A stretch of 64,000 nucleotides of DNA from Pantoea cypripedii (GTDB taxonomy: Bacteria > Pseudomonadota > Gammaproteobacteria > Enterobacterales > Enterobacteriaceae): positions 519,965 to 583,964 of the forward strand of contig NZ_CP024769.1 in the NCBI RefSeq assembly GCF_011395035.1, read 5' to 3'. Below are positions 9,050 through 16,112 of the stretch, piece after piece. Each line of letters starts with the position of its first letter. The stretch's first letter is position 1. A program made the translations under genes and the position numbers. A model generated the notes under the pieces. The model had not been told where the DNA came from and did no database searches. It saw nothing but the letters and a program-made list of their open reading frames with translations.

Positions 9050-10201
9050 ATGACAGCCATTTCCACTGAACAACTTGTCCATTGGCGACGTGAACTGCAT
9101 CAGCACCCCGAACTGTCTAATCAGGAACACGCTACCACCGCCCGTATTACCCGCTGGTTGCAGCAGGCCAATATCCGTTTGCTGCCACTGGAACTGGAAA
9201 CCGGAGTGGTGGCGGAGATGGGTCAGGGCGATACGGTGATTGCCCTGCGCGCCGACATTGATGCCCTGCCGATTGAAGAACTCACCGACAGGGCGTGGAA
9301 ATCACAGCAAAAAGGGGTGATGCATGCCTGTGGTCACGATCTGCACAGCAGCGTGATGCTTGGCGTCGCCCACCAGCTCAAACGTATTGAAGCGCAGTTG
9401 CCAGGCCGGGTGCGGATTCTGTTTCAACCCGCAGAGGAAACGTTTAACGGCGCGCAGCAGCTGATTGATGCCGGAGCGTTGCAAAATGTGCAGGCCATTT
9501 TTGGTCTGCACAATGCGCCAGATTTGCCGGTGGGTACGCTGCGCACGCGCGGCGGTGCCTTCTATGCCAACGTTGATCGTTTTCAAATACATATTCACGG
9601 CAAAGGCGCGCATGCGGCGCGACCTCACGAAGGTGTCGATGCGATTGTCATCGCCAGCCATATCGTCACTGCGCTGCAAAACCTGCCTGCTCGCGTGTTT
9701 AGCGCGCTGGAATCGGTGGTGGTCAGCGTGACGCGATTCACTGCCGGTAATAGCTGGAATGTCCTGCCCCATCAGGTGGAGCTGGAAGGTACGGTACGTA
9801 CCCATAACGCGCAGATTCGTGACCACATCGTGCATAAAATACGCGACCTGATTGCGGGTATCGCTGCCGGGTTTAACGGCGAGGCCGAGCTACTGTGGCA
9901 GCCAGGTCCCCCTTCGCTGGTGAATACCCCTGCCTGGGCCGACTTTGCATTGCATCTGGCACAGCAGCAGGGATATCAGACGGAAGTCGCTATTCCACAG
10001 ATGGGTGGTGAGGACTTTGCATTTTATCTGCACCATGTACCCGGCACCTTTGTCAGTATCGGCAGTGCCAGCACTCAGGGCCTGCATCATCCCGCATTCG
10101 ACCCGGATGAAGCGATGCTTGAACCGGCGGTGGCGTACTTCACTGCCCTCGCCCAACTGGCGCTGGTTGAAGTGCAGCAAGCACAGGAACTGGCCTCGTG
10201 A
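9050..10201 (+). CDS. M20 family metal-dependent amidohydrolase (hippurate hydrolase/N-acyl-amino-acid deacylase type)
   Basis: A 383-residue zinc or manganese dipeptidase-fold enzyme. It shows the M20D start WRRELHQHPELSNQE, metal ligands in HACGHDLH (from about residue 92), the catalytic Glu pair in FQPAEETFNGAQ (about 128), the dimerisation-domain signature KGAHAARPHEGVDAI (about 185-200) and the C-terminal GGEDFAFYL (about 320). No signal peptide, so it acts in the cytoplasm. It begins two bases after the CMD gene's stop. Family members remove acyl groups from N-acyl amino acids. In the Bacillus S-alkyl-cysteine salvage operons, an M20 deacylase works with a flavin monooxygenase and an ABC importer, the same trio as here. 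Confidence 0.88.
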   Translation: MTAISTEQLVHWRRELHQHPELSNQEHATTARITRWLQQANIRLLPLELETGVVAEMGQGDTVIALRADIDALPIEELTDRAWKSQQKGVMHACGHDLHSSVMLGVAHQLKRIEAQLPGRVRILFQPAEETFNGAQQLIDAGALQNVQAIFGLHNAPDLPVGTLRTRGGAFYANVDRFQIHIHGKGAHAARPHEGVDAIVIASHIVTALQNLPARVFSALESVVVSVTRFTAGNSWNVLPHQVELEGTVRTHNAQIRDHIVHKIRDLIAGIAAGFNGEAELLWQPGPPSLVNTPAWADFALHLAQQQGYQTEVAIPQMGGEDFAFYLHHVPGTFVSIGSASTQGLHHPAFDPDEAMLEPAVAYFTALAQLALVEVQQAQELAS

Positions 10202-10224
10202 CAGTACGAACAAGGAGAAGACCG

Positions 10225-11073
10225 ATGGCGATTACCGTTCCTCTGCCGCGACTGGATCATGTGGTGATTAACGTGGCAGATCACCTGGATGAAGCACGTA
10301 CCCTGTATCAAAGACTGGGTTTTCAACTCACCGCGCGCGGCCACCATTCGCTTGGCTCCAGCAATCATCTGGCGGTTTTTGGCGAAAACTATCTGGAGCT
10401 GCTCGGCTATGAACCGGATCGCGGTAACCTGCGGCAGGATTTGTGGCAATCGCCACTGGGACTGAGCGGGCTGGTGTGGAAAAGCGAGGATGCGGACGCG
10501 GTGTGGCGTTATCTGGAAAGCCAGGATATCGATGGCGATCCCCCCGCCAGTTTTTATCGCCCGGTAGACCTGCCTGATGGTTCGCGACAGCAGGCGCGTT
10601 TTCGCACCGTGCGGCTGCGTCCCGCTCTGGTGCCCAATGGCCGCAGTTTCTTCTGCCAGCATGAGACGCCACAGGCGGTATGGCAGGAGGCGTGGCAGCA
10701 GCATCCGAATGGTGTCAGCAATATCGTGGAATTTGTCGTGGTGGCGCAGGATCCCGCCGCTGCCGCGCTAGTGTATAGCCGCTTATTCGGCGCGGGAAGG
10801 TTGCTGGCCTGTCAGGAAGGCGCATTCGTGTTAAAAGCCGGGGCCGCAACGGTGCGTTTTGCTTCTGCTGACTATGTCCGGCAGCGCTTTAACAGCCTGC
10901 CCGCAGATTATGACGGCAACGCGCGCATGGCGGCATTGAGTCTGCAAAGCCACGACCTCAGCAAAGTGAAAGCCAGTTTACTGCTGGGGGACGTGCCTTT
11001 CAGCGAGACGGAGCAGGCGTTGGTTGTCGCGGCGGAGCAGGCATTCGGTGTGGCGTTACGTTTTCAGCAATAA
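10225..11073 (+). CDS. Glyoxalase-like (VOC superfamily) protein
   Basis: A 282-residue protein. I chose ATG 10225 over the in-frame GTG at 10198 because AAGGAG lies nine bases before it. The N-terminal half PRLDHVVINVADHLDEA...RGHHSLGSSNHLAVFGENYLELL is the glyoxalase_3-type VOC fold, with His and Glu candidate metal ligands at DHV and YLELL. A second, weaker VOC module follows from about residue 165 (NIVEFVVVAQDPAAAALVYSRLFG). It is the last gene of the operon starting at 1899 and precedes a strong terminator. It is probably a lyase, isomerase or dioxygenase acting on a pathway intermediate; the reaction cannot be read from sequence. Confidence 0.8.
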   Translation: MAITVPLPRLDHVVINVADHLDEARTLYQRLGFQLTARGHHSLGSSNHLAVFGENYLELLGYEPDRGNLRQDLWQSPLGLSGLVWKSEDADAVWRYLESQDIDGDPPASFYRPVDLPDGSRQQARFRTVRLRPALVPNGRSFFCQHETPQAVWQEAWQQHPNGVSNIVEFVVVAQDPAAAALVYSRLFGAGRLLACQEGAFVLKAGAATVRFASADYVRQRFNSLPADYDGNARMAALSLQSHDLSKVKASLLLGDVPFSETEQALVVAAEQAFGVALRFQQ

Positions 11074-11092
11074 CCCGTCGCGGCGCGACGGG
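11074..11092. terminator. Bidirectional terminator between convergent genes
   Basis: CCCGTCGC-GGC-GCGACGGG forms a perfect 8-bp GC-rich hairpin immediately after the VOC gene's stop, followed by AATAATTT. The ATPase gene on the other strand ends at 11099, so the hairpin can serve both transcripts. Confidence 0.7.
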
Positions 11093-11098
11093 AATAAT

Positions 11099-11875
11099 TT
11101 AAGCCGCCGCGCGTTCCGACCCCAGCAAGTCCAGAATGTGGCTGCGCAACGCGACCAGTTGCGCATCATCGCGGCGGCGCGGCCAGGGCAGCGCCACCGT
11201 AATAATGTCCAGTATCTTTGCCGGACGTGGGCTGAAGACCACCACGCGATTAGCCATCACCAGCGCCTCTTCAACATCATGCGTGACCATCAGGGTAGTG
11301 AATTGCTGCTCCTGCCACAAATCGACAATCTCCTGCTGCATCCGCAACCGGGTGAGAGAATCCAGCTTACCAAGCGGCTCATCCAGGATCAGCAGGCGTG
11401 GATGGTTGACCAACGCCCGTGCCAGCGCCGCACGTTGCGCCATACCGCCGGATAACTGGTGTGGCCAGGCGCGGGCAAACTGGGTGAGTCCGACGCGCTC
11501 CAGCATCGCGTTGATACGCTGTTGACGCGTCGCCCGGCTTTCGCCACGAATCTGCAGTCCCAGTCCGACATTGTCATAAACCGTGCGCCACGGATAAAGC
11601 GTTGGATCCTGAAAAACCACCACGCGCGAAGGATCCGGGGCGGTGATTGCGCGTCCTTCTTCCACCAGCAACCCGCTGGCGGGCTGCTCCAGCCCTGCCA
11701 GCAATCGTAATAGGGTGGATTTGCCACAGCCCGATGGCCCGAGCAGCGCAACGAATTCACCGGCTTTCACTTGCAGATTAATATCCTCCAGCACCGGCAA
11801 GTTTTGCCCTTCAAGGCTGAAATGGTGGTTAACCTTCTGAATATCAATATTAACGCCCGATAATTCACTCGCCAT
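11099..11875 (-). CDS. ABC transporter ATPase, nitrate/sulfonate/taurine type (SsuB/TauB-like)
   Basis: A 258-residue single-cassette ATPase with Walker A GPSGCGKST (about 45-53), Q-loop VFQDPTLYPW, signature LSGGMAQRAALARAL and Walker B LLILDEPLGKLD. The Q-loop plus LGKLDSLTR pattern is typical of SsuB/TauB/NrtD. The ATG at 11875 follows CAGGAGTCATTAA. Its likely partners, the binding protein (12066) and permease (13138), are transcribed in the opposite direction from the same intergenic region. This differs from the usual single operon. Confidence 0.88.
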   Translation of the reverse strand: MASELSGVNIDIQKVNHHFSLEGQNLPVLEDINLQVKAGEFVALLGPSGCGKSTLLRLLAGLEQPASGLLVEEGRAITAPDPSRVVVFQDPTLYPWRTVYDNVGLGLQIRGESRATRQQRINAMLERVGLTQFARAWPHQLSGGMAQRAALARALVNHPRLLILDEPLGKLDSLTRLRMQQEIVDLWQEQQFTTLMVTHDVEEALVMANRVVVFSPRPAKILDIITVALPWPRRRDDAQLVALRSHILDLLGSERAAA

Positions 11876-11983
11876 TTAATGACTCCTGAAATTCACCAAA
11901 TAAAAAATATCCGCCACTTTCATCGGGGGGGAAAATATAAATTCCAGAAAACATTGTGTCTGATTTTCATAAGGAGAAACTGC

Positions 11984-12065
11984 ATGAAGACATGCGGGAT
12001 TGTTATTTTGTCGCCTGCGAGGCGTTTGCCATCATGTCCCCAGTGTTTTTTTACAAGGAAGGAAT
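11984..12065 (+). promoter_or_regulatory. Possible leader/attenuator upstream of the binding-protein gene
   Basis: A strong ribosome site (AAGGAG, 11971-11976) precedes an ATG at 11984 that opens a frame beginning MKTCGIVILSPARRLPSC. That frame is out of phase with the downstream gene and runs into it. In the same DNA, GACATG (11989-11994) can pair with CATGTC (12033-12038) around an inner hairpin CGCCT-GCG-AGGCG (12012-12024). Seven T residues follow (12046-12052). This resembles an intrinsic terminator/attenuator; the function is inferred. Confidence 0.3.
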
Positions 12066-13127
12066 ATGGCAATGCAAAATATCTCTCTGACGCGTCGTTC
12101 ATTATTACGTGGCCTGGGTTTATTAGGTGCCGCGACAATGGTGAATCCCTCGGTATTGGCGGCAGATGCGCCGCTGAAAACCATCAAACTGGCCTGGGGG
12201 CAAACAGCCGTCTGTCAGGCCCCGATTTCCGTGGCCTTAAAGCAAGGATTTTTCAAAAAATATGGCCTGAATGTGGAGCCGGTCAATTTCAGCGGGCCAA
12301 CCGATGCGCTGTTGCAGGCGATTGCCACTGGACAGGCTGATGGAGGTATTGGCATGGCACTGCGCTGGCTCAAGCCGCTGGAGCAGGGATTCGATGTCGA
12401 TCTCACAGTCGGTACTCACGGTGGTTGTATGCGCCTGCTGGCCCCGCAAAACAGCGGCATTCACCAGGTAAAAGATCTGGTGGGTAAGTCGGTCGCGGTG
12501 AGCGATCAGGCCAGCCCTATCCGCAATTTTTTCGCTATTCAGCTGGCGAAACAGGGAATCGATCCCGATACCCAGGTGAACTGGTTGCAATATCCGCCTG
12601 ACCTGTTTGGTGAAGCGCTGCGCAAGGGCGAAGTGCAGGCGCTGGCTACCGACGATCCGCAGGGCTGGCTGCTGAAAAAAGCCCACAATCTGGTGGAGGT
12701 CGATAACAACCTGAATGGTGAATATGCCCACCTCACCTGCTGTGTCCTTGGGTTGCGCGGCTCGCTGGTTCGTGACGATCCCGCCACTGCGCGTGCGATT
12801 ACCCAGGCGATTGTTGATGCCCAGCAGTGGACCGCCGATCATCCGGAGGAAACCGCGCGGATCTTCCAGCCTTTCGTGCCTGGCTCGGTACCGGTGGAAG
12901 ACATCACCGCCATGCTCAAAGAGCACACCCATCACCATCACTCCACCGGGACGCAGCTGCGTAGTGAAGTGGCGGTATACGTGGATGAGCTGAAGAAAAT
13001 CAACGTGATCCGGCCAGACACCGATGCACAGCGTTTTGCTGAACACTACGTACCGCAATTGCTGACGAAGACGTCCACTCACCAACATGCCAGCAATATG
13101 GCCTCGATGAGTAACATGTCCAGTTAA
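12066..13127 (+). CDS. Tat-exported substrate-binding protein, nitrate/sulfonate ABC type
   Basis: A 353-residue binding protein. ATG 12066 is preferred, with AAGGAAGGA just upstream. The N-terminus SLTRRSLLRGLGLLGAATM is a twin-arginine signal, cleaved near VLAAD (about 34). The mature protein has the SsuA/NrtA pattern: KLAWGQTAVCQAPISVALKQGFFKKYGLNVE, then TDALLQAIATGQADGGI, then DLVGKSVAVSDQASP. Two oddities are the histidine cluster HTHHHHS at about 287-293 and a His/Met/Ser-rich tail (last 12 residues). The permease follows at once. The ligand is unknown, and a sulfonate or similar anion is inferred from the family and from the cysteine-synthase-like gene downstream. Confidence 0.85.
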   Translation: MAMQNISLTRRSLLRGLGLLGAATMVNPSVLAADAPLKTIKLAWGQTAVCQAPISVALKQGFFKKYGLNVEPVNFSGPTDALLQAIATGQADGGIGMALRWLKPLEQGFDVDLTVGTHGGCMRLLAPQNSGIHQVKDLVGKSVAVSDQASPIRNFFAIQLAKQGIDPDTQVNWLQYPPDLFGEALRKGEVQALATDDPQGWLLKKAHNLVEVDNNLNGEYAHLTCCVLGLRGSLVRDDPATARAITQAIVDAQQWTADHPEETARIFQPFVPGSVPVEDITAMLKEHTHHHHSTGTQLRSEVAVYVDELKKINVIRPDTDAQRFAEHYVPQLLTKTSTHQHASNMASMSNMSS

Positions 13128-13137
13128 GGAGAGGATG

Positions 13138-14145
13138 ATGGCCAGTGACACCTTGACAATAACCCGCGGCCATCAGGTGGTGCGCCGTATTGATCCTGCT
13201 ATCTGGGGAGCGCTGGTGCTGTGGTGGATGCTGCTGGCGCTGATGGTGACGGTGCCGGATAAGCCAGTGGGCTTTGCGGCACCCCGCTACGTTAATGAAA
13301 CCCATGAATTGTTCGCTGCTTTTGCCGGTTTACTCAGCGTGCTGACGATTGTGACCGGGCTATTCCCCCGTCTGAGTCTGGCGGCCCCGCTCAGGCGCTA
13401 CGGCCCCTGGCTAATCGCGCTGGCTTTGCTCATCGGCCTGTGGGAGACCGTTACCGCCAAGCTGGCGTTGCTGCCCGTTCCCTTCTTCGCACCACCGCGT
13501 GCTCTGATTGAAGCCTATGCGACGGACTGGCCACGCCTGCTCGATAGCGTATTAAATTCGCTGCGTCTGCTCGCCCTGGGCTTTGTATATGGCAGCCTGA
13601 TGGGGTTTGTCACCGGGGTGGCGATCGGCTGGTCACGCGGACTGGGATATTGGGTGCACCCGATATTACGTTTCCTTGGCCCGGTGCCCTCAACCGCGCT
13701 GCTGCCACTGTCGCTTTATTTCTTCCCTTCCAGCTTCTCTGCGGCGGTATTCCTGATTGCGCTGGCAACCTGGTTCCCGGTCACGGTGCTGACCTGGTCC
13801 GGCGTCGCCAGTGTCGATAGCCGTTATTACGATGTCGCCCGCACACTCGGCGCTAACTCGTTATTCCTGGTACTGCGTGTCGCCGTACCGGCGTCGTTAC
13901 CCCATCTGTTTGTTGGCCTGTTTATGGGACTTGGGGCGTCTTTTTCGGTGCTGGTCGCCGCGGAAATGATGGGGGTCAAATCAGGCCTGGGCTGGTATCT
14001 GCAATGGGCGCAAGGCTGGGCAGCTTACGCCAATATGTATGCCGCGCTAATTGTGATGGCGTTGCTGTTTTCTTCTCTGATTTCGCTGCTGTTCCTGGTT
14101 CGGGATCGCACGCTGGCATGGCAGCGTAGCGCAGTGAAATGGTAA
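13138..14145 (+). CDS. ABC transporter permease, nitrate/sulfonate type (SsuC/TauC-like)
   Basis: A 335-residue inner-membrane protein. ATG 13138 is better spaced from AAGGAG than ATG 13135. An N-terminal part of about 100 residues carries two hydrophobic helices (near 20-38 and 60-80). It is followed by the normal BPD_transp_1 core of about 230 residues, with the coupling loop YYDVARTLGANSLFLVLRVAVPASLP near 228-253. The extra N-terminal helices are not in the smallest SsuC proteins. It lies 10 bp after the binding protein and is the channel partner of the ATPase at 11099. Confidence 0.87.
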   Translation: MASDTLTITRGHQVVRRIDPAIWGALVLWWMLLALMVTVPDKPVGFAAPRYVNETHELFAAFAGLLSVLTIVTGLFPRLSLAAPLRRYGPWLIALALLIGLWETVTAKLALLPVPFFAPPRALIEAYATDWPRLLDSVLNSLRLLALGFVYGSLMGFVTGVAIGWSRGLGYWVHPILRFLGPVPSTALLPLSLYFFPSSFSAAVFLIALATWFPVTVLTWSGVASVDSRYYDVARTLGANSLFLVLRVAVPASLPHLFVGLFMGLGASFSVLVAAEMMGVKSGLGWYLQWAQGWAAYANMYAALIVMALLFSSLISLLFLVRDRTLAWQRSAVKW

Positions 14146-14181
14146 TCCTTACCGCAACTCCTTACCTGTATGAGGTTGACG

Positions 14182-15231
14182 ATGACTGCAAAGATAGCTG
14201 GATCCATCATTGAACTGATTGGTAATACGCCGCTGCTGCGTCTCGCGCGCTATGCATCCCGGCAACATATTAAGGCAGATTTGATCGCGAAACTGGAACT
14301 GTTCAACCCCAATCACAGCGTGAAAGATCGTATCGCGCTGAGCATGATTGAGGCTGCCGAACGCGACGGTATTATTAAGCCTGGCGATACGCTGGTAGAA
14401 ACCACCAGCGGCAATACCGGCATTGGTCTGGCAGCGATTGCCGCAGCCAAAGGTTATAAATTCCGGGTATATATTAACGATTTTGTCAGCATTGAACGTA
14501 GCCAGCTGATCCAGGCCTATGGTGCAGAAGTGGTGCCATTCAGCGCCATCGAGGGATTTAAAGCATTTTATGATGCCAGCAATGGTGATTTTGTGGCGGC
14601 GACGCGCTGGTTAGCTGAGCAAGTCACCACACAGGAACCGGAGGTGCATTTCCTGTTACAGCTTGAGAACCCCGCCAACCCAGCGATCCACGAACAAACC
14701 ACCGGCCCGGAGATCTGGCGCGACAGTGCAGGCGATGTGGATATCTTTATCGCCGCCGTCGGAACCGGCGGCACCCTTTCCGGCACCGGACGTTATCTGA
14801 AGGCACAAAACCCGGCTATACAGATTATTGCTGTCGAGCCAGGTGTCGGTTCCCAGCCAAGTGAGCTACGCCCGGAACCACTGGAAATCACCGGCGTACA
14901 TGCGTTTAGCAATCAGCCAGCGGAACGTATTCCAGCCAACCTCGACCATCGCGTCTATGACGAGGTGATTGCAGTGGAAACCTGGCAGGCCTATGAGGCC
15001 GCCCGCCAGCTGGCCCTGACTGAAGGGGTATTGGTGGGCGATTCTTCAGGTGCGGTACTTTGGGCGGCACAACAGGTGGCGAATCGTGAGGAAAATCACG
15101 GCAAGCGGATCGTGATATTGCTGGCGGACGGTGGCAGCAGTTATCTCTCCACCCAATTGTTTGCACACCAGGTTCCGACAGAAAACCTGAAGCTGGCGAG
15201 TGCAGTGCAGACTTCGCAAAAGATTGCCTGA
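14182..15231 (+). CDS. PLP-dependent cysteine synthase-like protein (CysK/CysM/CBS family)
   Basis: 349 residues, fold type II PLP enzyme. ATG 14182 is chosen over 14170 because TGAGG lies within the extension at the right distance. Motifs: ELIGNTPLLRL (start), NHSVKDRIA with the Schiff-base Lys near residue 45, TSGNTGIGLAAIAAAKGY (phosphate/substrate loop, about 74-92), GTGGTLSGTGRYLK (phosphate-binding glycines, about 195-208), and GDSSGAVLWAA near the C-terminus (binds the pyridine nitrogen). Length is slightly above CysK. It follows the permease by 36 bp, probably in one transcript. It may assimilate sulfide or thiols released from the imported compound, or cleave/form a beta-substituted alanine. 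Confidence 0.85.
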   Translation: MTAKIAGSIIELIGNTPLLRLARYASRQHIKADLIAKLELFNPNHSVKDRIALSMIEAAERDGIIKPGDTLVETTSGNTGIGLAAIAAAKGYKFRVYINDFVSIERSQLIQAYGAEVVPFSAIEGFKAFYDASNGDFVAATRWLAEQVTTQEPEVHFLLQLENPANPAIHEQTTGPEIWRDSAGDVDIFIAAVGTGGTLSGTGRYLKAQNPAIQIIAVEPGVGSQPSELRPEPLEITGVHAFSNQPAERIPANLDHRVYDEVIAVETWQAYEAARQLALTEGVLVGDSSGAVLWAAQQVANREENHGKRIVILLADGGSSYLSTQLFAHQVPTENLKLASAVQTSQKIA

Positions 15232-15269
15232 GTCGTGTAACGGCACGATAAAACCTGAAATAAAAACTG

Positions 15270-15286
15270 ATGATATCTCATATCAT
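15270..15286. promoter_or_regulatory. Palindromic operator-like site upstream of the SRPBCC gene
   Basis: ATGATAT-CTC-ATATCAT is a perfect 7-bp inverted repeat 70 bp upstream of the SRPBCC start, in a spacer with promoter-like AT content. The size and symmetry resemble MarR/ArsR-type operators. No cognate regulator is adjacent. Confidence 0.35.
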
Positions 15287-15356
15287 GACTCGCCATTTCA
15301 CTTATATGAGAAGTTCGCCCATGCTTGTCCCATCAAATCAATGAGAGGTGACGAAC

Positions 15357-15875
15357 ATGAAAATGAATGCCATTGTCTGGCCAGAAGGCTTTGTACCGGG
15401 TTTTACTGATAATTACTGCTCGAATGAAGTGATTGTCGCAGGCCTGACTGCGGCAGAGATCTGGCCATTGCTGGCGACACCGTCGCTGTGGCCGACCTAT
15501 TACAAAAACTCAGCCAATGCCCGCTTTTACGATAACAAAGGCCCGGTGCTGGCACAGGATGACCGTTTCTACTTCGAGACCTTTGGTTTCCCGGTGGAAG
15601 CGCGTGTGACGGAGTATGTTGCGCCATCAGCCGGTGAACCTGGCCGCGTTGCCTGGCATGGCTGGGCAGGCGAGGAAGGTGCTGATGATCGTCTTGACGT
15701 CCTGCATGCCTGGCTGGTGGAAGATCTGTCCGACAACCGCGTGCGCATTCTGACCCAGGAAACACAGAACGGTAACCCGGCAAAAGAACTGGCAAAAGCG
15801 CAGCCGAACCCAATGATCAATGGTCATCAGGACTGGCTGGATGGCCTGGTCGCGGCGGCCAGAGCGAAAAAATAA
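15357..15875 (+). CDS. SRPBCC-family (START/polyketide cyclase-like) protein
   Basis: A 172-residue single-domain protein. ATG 15357 with AGAGGTG seven bases upstream is preferred over the in-frame GTG at 15348. The pattern VIVAGLTAAEIWPLLATPSLWPTYYKNSANARFYD near the N-terminus, and the C-terminal helix (NPMINGHQDWLDGLVAAARAKK), are typical of the hydrophobic-pocket START-like fold. It has its own upstream palindrome and a hairpin after the stop, so it appears monocistronic. Members bind small hydrophobic ligands or act as cyclases; the ligand is unknown. Confidence 0.75.
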   Translation: MKMNAIVWPEGFVPGFTDNYCSNEVIVAGLTAAEIWPLLATPSLWPTYYKNSANARFYDNKGPVLAQDDRFYFETFGFPVEARVTEYVAPSAGEPGRVAWHGWAGEEGADDRLDVLHAWLVEDLSDNRVRILTQETQNGNPAKELAKAQPNPMINGHQDWLDGLVAAARAKK

Positions 15876-15886
15876 CCATCACCACG

Positions 15887-15914
15887 ATGCCAGTCAGTGC
15901 AATCTGACTGGCAT
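15887..15914 (+). terminator. Terminator hairpin after the SRPBCC gene
   Basis: ATGCCAGTCAG (15887-15897) and CTGACTGGCAT (15904-15914) form a perfect 11-bp stem with a six-base loop, 12 bp after the stop. The U-tract is weak (TGATCATTACTGCTT), so termination is probable rather than certain. Confidence 0.6.
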
Positions 15915-16112
15915 TGATCATTACTGCTTATCTAAAAACCACCTTCACTTCCATCCCCCCTTTCTCGCCACCTTTATCATATTGAATCAAATATATTTTA
16001 ATTAAAAACTAAAGTTGAAGATTTTACTGACGATAACAACAGGTGAATTTTTTTTATTAATTCGGGACTCACTCAAACTACGTACTGATGCTTTTTTAAT
16101 CAAGGAATAGAT

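Noticed and set aside
11879..12340. 154-codon frame overlapping the binding-protein gene
   Set aside because: Most of it is out of frame with a clear Tat-signal binding protein and lacks coding character. Only the start region is kept, as a possible leader.
12924..12944. Histidine cluster as an artificial tag
   Set aside because: It is internal, embedded in natural coding sequence, and similar His runs are remembered from other binding proteins of this family.
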